From assembly GCA_036768485.1 (NCBI GenBank), contig JAVLUZ010000542.1, forward strand, positions 186,001-250,000: 64,000 nt of DNA. The letters are read 5' to 3'. Below the pieces are notes generated by a model. The model worked only from the letters and a program-made list of their open reading frames with translations. It was not told the DNA's origin and made no database searches. This stretch comes from Mermis nigrescens (Eukaryota; Nematoda; Enoplea; Mermithida; Mermithidae). The translations under genes were made by a program, and so were the position numbers. Of the stretch, positions 57,472 to 64,000 are shown one piece after another; the stretch's first letter is position 1, and each line of letters starts with the position of its first letter.

Positions 57472-58256
57472 CTTTGTACATGTACAAAGATGGTCCCTAA
57501 AAGTCTTTGTACATTTTGTACACGCAAATTTTTGTGTACCATATTATAGTACAGTGCCGATTTTAGTGTGGTTAAACAGGGCTTTCGATCTTTGGTAGTG
57601 TATTTTAGCTAATTTCTGGGTTTTTGACGCCAAAACGTACTAAAAATTGTTCTTGCCATTTTAAAGATATATAGGACAAAGAATCACTCATTTCGGCGCG
57701 AACACCGAAAATTTTTGGGAATTATACACGTTTTTATAGTTTTTGTTTGTCCAAAAATTTGTTGTAAATTTTGTATACACAAATTTTTGGGTACTAGGAA
57801 TATGGTACAGTGGCGATTTTAGTGTGGTAAAAACAGAGTAGTTTGACTTTTGGTAGTGTATTTTAGCTAATTTCTGGGTCTCTAAGGGCAAAAATCACTG
57901 AGGATCGTCTTGGAAACGGCGCGAAGCACTGAAAAATTTGACATATTTACTTTTGAAATGCAATTTCGGTCATTATAAAGATATGTAGAACACACAATTA
58001 CTGATTTCGCGCGTAGCGCCTAAAATTTTTGCGAATTTCAAACCTTTTTTTGCAATTTTAGTCTTCCCAAAAATCTTTGTAAATGTACAAAGACAGTCCC
58101 AATAAATCTACGGGAAGAAACCTCTATTTTCTTTTATGTCTACCTTCTACAAGTTTAATTATCAGCAGGAAAATTATGAATTATTCAATTGTTTTTATAA
58201 TTCTCAGGAATTCCAGGCTTTATTCCTAATAATACATTATATTTTTATATATTCAG

Positions 58257-58346
58257 GGTAGTGAATCTGATGATGATCAATACATATTAGCTGCTGATGT
58301 ACGTGAAATGTCTAATAATGAAATCAGTGCTAATGAAGAGAATTAA
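58257..58346 (+). pseudogene. Last-exon-like ORF in the hAT element, possible transposase tail
   Basis: After tatattcag (ending 58256) the frame reads GSESDDDQYILAADVREMSN then NEISANEEN and stops at TAA 58344-58346, with AATAAA at 58358. Acidic C-terminal tails occur in hAT transposases, but nothing upstream of it is preserved, so the identity is a guess. Confidence 0.3.
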
Positions 58347-58617
58347 TTGCGCTTTTGAATAAAATTTTTGCAATGAATGACACTGTTTTATTACTTCATA
58401 TTTACTCCCTGGAACATAATCAAGCTTAACTTTCATATTTATGACTCAATTCGCAATTCATTCTTCGTACTAATCAGAATTAGACTAAAGGATTTATACA
58501 GATTCGGCCTTCGGCCTTCGGCCGAAGCTTCGGCCGAAGCCGAAGAAAAGAGCTGGCCGAAGCTTCGGCTTCGGCCGAAGCAAAATTTCGGAGCTTCGGT
58601 CGTTCACTGGTGGGGAG

Positions 58618-58866
58618 CATAGGTGGGCAGCACCAAAATTCTGGGGGGGGTGAAAAATTTCTGGAGGGGGTGAAAAATTTTTAAAGGTCAAAAAATGGTC
58701 TTAAAAGTGGTTGTATGGCGAAAAAACACCATTTTTCGACGTTTCTCATCAAGCACTATCCAATGGCCTTCAAAAATTGCTAAAAAAGCAAAAAAATTTT
58801 TTCTGGGGGGGGGGTATTTCAACTTCAGGAGGGTGCATCATACCCCCAAACCCCCACGCCCACGTG
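58618..58866 (+). mobile_element. MITE-A copy inserted in another MITE-A
   Basis: GTGGGGAG on both sides (58610-58617, 58867-58874). It shares its left duplication with the 2.8 kb hAT-like element. Confidence 0.92.
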
Positions 58867-59250
58867 GTGGGGAGTATACCACACCCCAGAAAGCCGAATA
58901 CCCCCAGTTTAAATCTTTGCATTTTTTGTTTTTTCGCTATACCACAATTTTTAAGACCATTTTTGACCTTGCACCCAATCTCAGAATTTCGGTGCTGCCA
59001 ACCTATGGTTACAACTGATTTAATTTGTAGAGCGAAGGCAACCTTTGAGAGAGAAGTTGATAATTTCTGAGTAGCACTCCATAACGACATTTTGACATTT
59101 ATCGTAAGAGGTGACAAACACGGGATATATCAGAGTAAGTGAGAGAAAGCAGTATAATTTGAAATGAGTAAATAAGAATACGACACTATAAGACAATAAC
59201 AAATGAGTGAGACACGAATTTCTGAAAATTTTTGGCATATTGGCCATCAG

Positions 59251-59580
59251 TTATTTACGTCGTTTTCGCAAAGGGCGTTCAGTAGTCAGCAGCTCCGATT
59301 GGTCGTATTTGCTATCACGTGATTTGAATCGAATAAAAGCTCTTTGCGTCGAATCAGGCGATGACCTTGATTTAGAGGAATGAGACTTATTTGATCGGGT
59401 TTCAATGCGTGAACTAATAGTTTCACGAGAGCAAGAGGCAGCAGTCGATGCTGAAGCGGACCTTAGCATTTGCCTTCGTGAAATATTTCTTGGGCGACGC
59501 TCCGAATGAGTGGGAAAACGACAGCTCGTCTTTGATTGGTCATTTTTTGTCGCAGTAGAATCTGATTTGTCGTGAGGCAA
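59251..59580 (-). CDS. Ser/Arg-rich ORF, array copy 1
   Basis: I do not recognise it. Minus-strand ORF of about 109 codons (frame open slightly further upstream, to about 59603) with no ATG at the left edge; the reading starts at TTG or continues from an exon. It has ASASTAASCS, SSRIETRSNKSHSSKSRSSP and ends PLRKRRK. A possible donor GTAAAT overlaps the end, so it may be an exon rather than a whole gene. Its conservation across three units suggests that it is or was coding. Confidence 0.45.
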   Translation of the reverse strand: MPHDKSDSTATKNDQSKTSCRFPTHSERRPRNISRRQMLRSASASTAASCSRETISSRIETRSNKSHSSKSRSSPDSTQRAFIRFKSRDSKYDQSELLTTERPLRKRRK

Positions 59581-59729
59581 ACGCGTCGGATGTATTTTCT
59601 TAGGTTGATTATTTCTGAGTGGCGCTCCTTAATGATATTCCAACCTTTATTGTAAGACTGAGAGAGAACACACGTTGGTGCGCGGGCTACACCACCAAAA
59701 GTTAACAACCCCCGCAGATTGCTGTAGAC

Positions 59730-60204
59730 CACACGTGGGCTTGTGGGGGGAGGGGGTTTGGGGGTATGCACCATAGGTGGGCGGCACCGAAATTCTGGGG
59801 GTTGCAAAATTTTTCAAAGGTCAAAAAATGGCCTTAAAAATAGTGGTATGGCGAAAAACACCATTTTCAACGTTTCTCATCGAGCACTATGCATTGGCAT
59901 AAAAAAATTGTGAAAAAACAAAAATTTCAAAAATTGAATTCTGGGGGGATTTTGGTTTCCAGAGGGTGCATACCCCCATAAACTCCTCACGCCCAGGTAT
60001 AGTACGCACCCCCAGAAGTTTGAATACCCCCTGAATTAAATTTTTGAATTTTTTTGTTTTTTTTTGCAATTTGTTGATACCAATGGATAGTACTCGATGA
60101 GAAACGTTGAAAAATGGTGTTTTTCGTCATACCACAATTTTTAAGACCATTTTTTCACCTTTGAAATTGCACCCCACCCAGAATTTTGGTGCTGCACGCC
60201 TATG
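59730..60204 (-). mobile_element. MITE-A copy, split by a second MITE-A
   Basis: A perfect duplication CTGTAGAC (59722-59729, 60205-60212). Ends CACACGTGGGCTTGTGGG and GCTGCACGCCTATG. Confidence 0.9.
59772..60001 (+). mobile_element. MITE-A copy inside MITE-A
   Basis: Flanks GTATGCAC (59764-59771) and GTACGCAC (60002-60009), 7 of 8. Opposite orientation to its host. Confidence 0.88.
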
Positions 60205-60438
60205 CTGTAGACCCCATAACTCTATTTTAAGTAACATTTCTGACGATTTCACCCAACCAGATCCCCAGAATTTTCTCGCTGCCCATGTATGACTGAGAGG
60301 TACCAAATAGTGGATATCACAAAGTGAGTAGAGAAAGTAGTGAAATTTAAAAGCATCAAATAAGAATAAGATAACATTATAAAACACTTATACATGACAC
60401 ATGAATTTCTAGACAATTTTTGGCAAATTGGTCATTAG

Positions 60439-60765
60439 TTACTTACGTCTTTTTTGCAAAGGGCTTTCAGTAGCCACTTCCGATTGGCCGTATCTGCTAT
60501 CACGTGATTTGAATAGAATAAAAGCTCTTTCCATCGAATCAGGCGATAACCTTGATTCAGAGGAATGAGACTTATTTGATCGGGTTTCAATGCGTGAACT
60601 AATGGATTCATGGGAGCAAGAGGCAGCAGTCGACGCTGAAGCGGACCCTAGCGTTTGCCTTCGTGCAATATTTCTCGGGCGACGCTCAGAATGAGTAGGA
60701 AAATGACAGCTCGCCTTCGATTGGTCACTTTTTATCGCAGTAGAATCTGATTGGTCGCGAGGCAA
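60439..60765 (-). CDS. Ser/Arg-rich ORF, array copy 2
   Basis: About 108 codons on the minus strand, roughly 80% similar to copy 1 at protein level. It contains GSASASTAASCSHESISSRI and ends PLQKRRK. A consensus donor GTAAGT lies at the end (about 60446), the best of the three copies, so splicing is likely if it is expressed. Confidence 0.45.
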   Translation of the reverse strand: MPRDQSDSTAIKSDQSKASCHFPTHSERRPRNIARRQTLGSASASTAASCSHESISSRIETRSNKSHSSESRLSPDSMERAFILFKSRDSRYGQSEVATESPLQKRRK

Positions 60766-61031
60766 ACGCGTCGGACGTGATTTCTTAGGTTGATTATTTC
60801 TGAGTGGCGCTCCTTAACGATATTTAAACATTTATTTTTAGACTAATAGCACACGTTGGCGTGGGGGTTACACTTACACAAGGGCGTGGGAAGGGGGCAG
60901 TTTTAATCCATTTGGTTTGTACTCCAAGAAGATGAAAAATCCCCGCAGATTATTGTAGACCCCAGAATTCTATTTTTAGTGACATTTTTGGCGATTTCCC
61001 CCATCCTGACCCCCAGGATTTGGGTGCTGCC

Positions 61032-62726
61032 CATAGGTGGGCAGCGTCAAAATCCTGAGGGAGGGGTGTGCAAGGTCAAAAAATGGTCTTAAAAATGGTG
61101 GTATGGCGAAAAAAATTTTTTTAAGGTTTCTCATCGAGCACCACCCATTGACATCAAAAAATTGCGAAAAAAATTTTTCAAAAATTGAATTCTGAGAGGG
61201 TCAGTGATCGACCAGGCTAAAAAAAGGCCGGGCCTGGGCTCACATGCTTAATGACTCAGATATATACCTAATACAGGTATTTATTAATGTCTGACGATTA
61301 TATGTTTACGTTTAGCCTGTATACATATGTGTATAATTAGTATAAACGTATAATTAGTATAATACATGTACTAAGTTTAGACAGATATAGTAAGACAAAG
61401 ATACATACAAAATTTTGAATTAAATATGAGTTGAAGAATCAATATAGGTTAGGACAACAAGATATTATTATAGTGGTAAGATAACGCTTTATTGTAAGAG
61501 TTTGCCAATTATGTATATATTTCTGAAATTAAATTTAGCTTGGCTTTTATTATAGAAGAGTTTGCCATTTAAGTATGTGTTCTTAAAATTGAATTTAGAT
61601 CAGCTATACGCCGGGTGATCGATCGATGCTAGGGATTCCGACCATTTTTCGCCATCCATGACCTTGACTGCAGCTTAAAGAATAATAAAATTCACTATTC
61701 ATAAGCAGTATTTTTAACACAAATAAGCAGCTTCGCTTTCCACAGTCATCTAAGTAATTATAAAAATTGTGGGCGCTTTGCGCCAATTCATTTCTCAGCA
61801 GTCATTAATTTTATTCCATGCACATGATTAAAAAGAATCTAGCAGCTTAATTTTACTTATTCTAACGTTCTTTGCTTGGACCTCCCTACTTTTCGAGCAC
61901 TGTTTTATGCTACATTATCATAAAAAGGCAAGATAAATATTAAGCACTCATTAAATCAGCTGATTCCTGCTGCATCCCATAATTTCAGCTTGATATTCAG
62001 ACAAAATTATAGATCCACTGACGCCTGTGGTCAGCACAGTTCTGTAAAGAACATGCAATATACTCGTATGTTTAAGGGTAAGAAACGTGAGAATATGGCT
62101 AGCTACAAAATTGAATGATAGATGTCCTGAAATAACTAGTTTGTAATTGTGTGTGACAGGAATCTTAACGAATTATAATAAATCTTAAATCTTAGCTGAT
62201 TCCTACTGCAGTTCCGCAACTGGATGGAAAGTTTTTGGTTATGAACCTTTGCAGTGCTACCACCAGCTACATGTGCTGCAACGATCGATCACTTATTCAT
62301 GCTGCACAGCCTTTGCATTTATAAATACATAAATACATATCAGACTCTTAGCTGGACTGCACTGTAGTAATTCATGGTGGAATGATGCATAAAAATACAG
62401 AGATGCTGAAAGAAAGAGTAAATATGAACTCGATGCATAGAGATAGGAGGATTTTACGATGATCAAATGTGTACAGATAGGCCAAAAATAGTCCGCACTA
62501 GCAGTTTTAATCCATTTGCAGAGACCAATGTTGCTAACGTGATGGTACCATTCGAGCACATTAACTTTTAAGTTTTAAAACTGTTTTTAATTAGCCCCGG
62601 GCCTGATGCCTTTTCAACCGGGCCCGGGCCTACCCTGACCGGCCGGGCCCGGTTACCCGGTCGATCCCTGAAAGGGGGTATTTTGGTTTCTGGGGGTATC
62701 CGGACTTCTAGGGGTGCCCACGTGTA
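61032..62726 (+). mobile_element. MITE-A copy split by a hAT-like element
   Basis: A perfect duplication GTGCTGCC (61024-61031, 62727-62734). Its two halves are 61032-61201 and 62671-62726. Confidence 0.92.
61202..62670. mobile_element. 1.47 kb hAT-like element, CAGGGATCGACC ends
   Basis: Left CAGTGATCGACCAGGC; right inverted CAGGGATCGACCGGGTAACC, both followed by GGCCGGGCC-type runs. Flanks GAGAGGGT and AAAGGGGG match poorly, but the interrupted MITE-A shows the site. No transposase ORF. Confidence 0.82.
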
Positions 62727-62979
62727 GTGCTGCCCATGTGTGGTTACACACCCAAAAGTTAAACCCCCTCACACAGATTACTGCAGAGTAGACCCCATCA
62801 GACCCCCAGAATTTTCTTGCTGCCCATGTATGACTGAGAGGTGCCATTTAATGGACATTACAGATTGAGTGAGAGAAAGCAGTAGAATTTAAAAGGAGTA
62901 AATAAGAATAATAAGATAACATTATTAGACAATAACAAACGAGACATGAATTTCTGGACAACTTTTAGCACATTGGTCA

Positions 62980-63315
62980 TCATGTATTACGTCTTTTTTG
63001 CAAAGGGCTTTCAGTAGCCAGTTCCGATTGGTCGTATTTGCTATCACGTGAGTTGAATGGAATAAAAGTTCTTTTCGTCGAATCAGGCGATGACCTTGAT
63101 GCAGAGGAATGAGACTTATTCGATCGGGTCTCAATGCGTGAACTAATGGTTTTAAGGGAGCATGAGGCAGAAGTCGATGCTGAAGCGGACCCTAGCGTTT
63201 GTCTTCGTGCAATGTTTCTTGTGAGACGCTCAGAATGAGTGGAAGAACGACAGCTCGTCTTTGATTGGCCATTTTTCGTCGAAGTAGAATCTGATTGATC
63301 GCGAATGAATAGCAA
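62980..63315 (-). CDS. Ser/Arg-rich ORF, array copy 3
   Basis: About 111 codons, aligned with copies 1 and 2 apart from a changed start region (LLFIRDQSDS). It keeps SSRIETRSNKSHSS and ends PLQKRRNT. The donor position has decayed to GTAATA. Confidence 0.4.
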   Translation of the reverse strand: MLFIRDQSDSTSTKNGQSKTSCRSSTHSERLTRNIARRQTLGSASASTSASCSLKTISSRIETRSNKSHSSASRSSPDSTKRTFIPFNSRDSKYDQSELATESPLQKRRNT

Positions 63316-63522
63316 ACGCTTCCAATGTGGTTTCTTATGTTGATAATTTCTGAGTAGCGCTCCTTAACAATATTTCGACATTTATTGCGAGACTCAGAGG
63401 TGTCAAACAATGAATATCACAGAGTGAATGAGAAAAAGCACTTAAATTTGAAATGAGTAAATAAGAATGCTAAGAGACATGAATTTCTAGAAATTTTCGA
63501 TATATTAGTCATCAGTTCCTGG

Positions 63523-63705
63523 CAACGAAAAATGCTCCTATGGAACAAAAAAGACGAATATACTTGGAATGCTGGATTATAAAAGATATAAAAGGAAAGG
63601 AGAAGGAAAGATTACAATTGCATGCAGAAAACCACGACAATCTGCTAAAACGTTACGACTTCTTCTAAGTAATGCGAAAATCGAAGTAAATTCTGCAACC
63701 TGCAA
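63523..63705 (+). mobile_element. TIR element H, truncated third copy
   Basis: CAACGAAAAATGCTCCTATG through AATCGAAGTAAATTCTGC matches the first ~175 bp of H. No right terminus is seen before the window ends. Confidence 0.75.
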
Positions 63706-64000
63706 GAGGAAAACATGAATTGTGCAGTTTACTCTTTAACAGAAGCGATTATTTTGAATTAAAAACGACTAATGATTTCCTTCATTAACCTGAAGTGTAA
63801 CGAAATTTGAAGAAACGCTACAGCACATACGCATGAACAATCTAGCACCAAAACGTATAGGACAGGTAAGAATATTGAGACTATGAATTATGCGCAAAGC
63901 AATGCAACAGTGCAAAGCGATAGAATGGAAATTTGCATAGAATACGTCACGCTACAATAGGAGAAAACGTATTTACATTGTCAAGCCAGCATAGCAGGCA
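63706..64000. other. Window end, nothing recognised
   Basis: AT-rich, no ORF or repeat relationship seen. Confidence 0.5.

Larger units (their letters stand above)
56315..58130. mobile_element. TGTAC-family hAT-like element, split
   Basis: It begins CAGTGTTTTTATTTTAAC, with GTCCGTTTGTAC, and resumes at 57472 with TTTGTACATGTACAAAGATG. Two GGCGCGAA-type motifs and TAGTGTATTTTAGCTAATTT repeats match 2239-2681 inverted. The right end near 58130 is degenerate, so the boundary is approximate. Confidence 0.6.
55825..58609. mobile_element. 2.8 kb hAT-like element with CTTCGGCCGAAG-rich ends
   Basis: Starts CAGGGAACGACCGAAGC and ends GCTTCGGTCGTTCACTG. A perfect 8-bp duplication GTGGGGAG (55817-55824, 58610-58617) fits the hAT pattern nTnnnnAn. 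Both ends contain inverted runs of TTCGGCCGAAGC. A last-exon-like ORF at 58257-58346 may be a transposase remnant. Other elements are nested inside. Confidence 0.88.
55798..59007 (-). mobile_element. MITE-A copy split by nested insertions (nest 1 host)
   Basis: A perfect duplication GTTACAAC (55790-55797, 59008-59015) marks its ends. Only 55798-55824 (CACACTTGGGCGTGGGAG...) and 58867-59007 belong to this element; the rest is inserted DNA. Confidence 0.88.
59665..60291. mobile_element. MITE-Y copy in array unit 2, split
   Basis: ACTGAGAG flanks it (59657-59664, 60292-60299). The empty site is visible in units 1 and 4. Ends CACACGTTGGTGCGC and GCTGCCCATGTATG, a MITE-A relative. Interrupted by 59730-60204. 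Confidence 0.8.
60875..62742. mobile_element. Second MITE-Y-like element inside the first
   Basis: Starts CACAAGGGCGTGGG and ends GCTGCCCATGTGTG. Flanks GTTACACT (60867-60874) and GTTACACA (62743-62750), 7 of 8, with two extra bases at the left edge. Confidence 0.6.
60850..62832. mobile_element. MITE-Y copy in array unit 3, split (nest 2 host)
   Basis: Flanks ACTAATAG (60842-60849, a mutated ACTGAGAG) and ACTGAGAG (62833-62840). Same insertion site as in unit 2, so it predates the duplication of units 2 and 3. Confidence 0.8.
59056..63522 (-). repeat. ~550-bp tandem array: three full units and one partial
   Basis: Units start GTTGATAATTTCTGAGTRGC at 59056, 59604, 60789 and 63339. Unit lengths are 548, 1185 and 2550 bp. 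Subtracting the inserted MITE blocks from the second and third leaves about 550 and 559 bp. Each full unit carries the Ser/Arg-rich minus-strand ORF. The last unit is cut off by element H at about 63523. Confidence 0.92.

Overview
This is an AT-rich stretch of an animal nuclear genome, almost certainly an invertebrate. Genes are split into small exons with GT-AG introns. There are no operons or ribosome binding sites, and most of the DNA is intron or transposon-derived. I cannot name the species; an arthropod is plausible but unproven.

Region 1 (1-7.4 kb, + strand): the 3' end of an Eph-type receptor tyrosine kinase gene. Five phase-consistent exons (356-454, 1077-1187, 2709-2903, 3545-3693, 6036-6705) encode the C-lobe of the kinase and a long C-terminal tail ending in a PDZ-ligand-like FFV. 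The 5' exons lie upstream of the window.

Region 2 (12.5-42.3 kb, + strand): a chain of exon-like ORFs with good splice signals and compatible phases, ending in a terminal exon (42046-42255) followed by AATAAA. It would encode a serine-rich, probably disordered protein of roughly 750 residues that I do not recognise. The exons look duplicated: two carry an M-S-x-I-S-E-[EK]-D-E-N motif, two adjacent ones are each exactly 64 codons and similar, and a (phase 0 to 1)(phase 1 to 0) exon pair appears three times. One exon holds an apparent single-base frameshift. The first four exons are much less certain than the rest.

Region 3 (43-64 kb): dominated by mobile and repeated DNA. It contains a 1.5 kb element with GC-rich inverted ends, a 7.8 kb inverted structure (44863-52625) built from degenerate ~180-bp satellite blocks and a TIR element, a 518-bp miniature LTR element (TRIM), two nests of transposons (about four to five levels), and a ~550-bp tandem array carrying a conserved Ser/Arg-rich minus-strand ORF (three copies plus a fragment).

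Across the window the commonest repeat is a ~150-265 bp non-autonomous DNA transposon family (MITE-A here; ends CATAGGTGGGC / GCCCAGGTATG). At least 16 copies are visible, most with 8-bp target duplications, which is hAT-like. Other elements with 8-bp duplications include several hAT-like families, one Merlin-like MITE and two CAGGCACGTAGC-type MITEs. Decayed LTR retroelement fragments occur at 10.4-11.3, 21.0-22.0 and 48.3-49.3 kb. A 2.4 kb element with long CCGCGCGG-rich inverted ends lies at 18351-20742.
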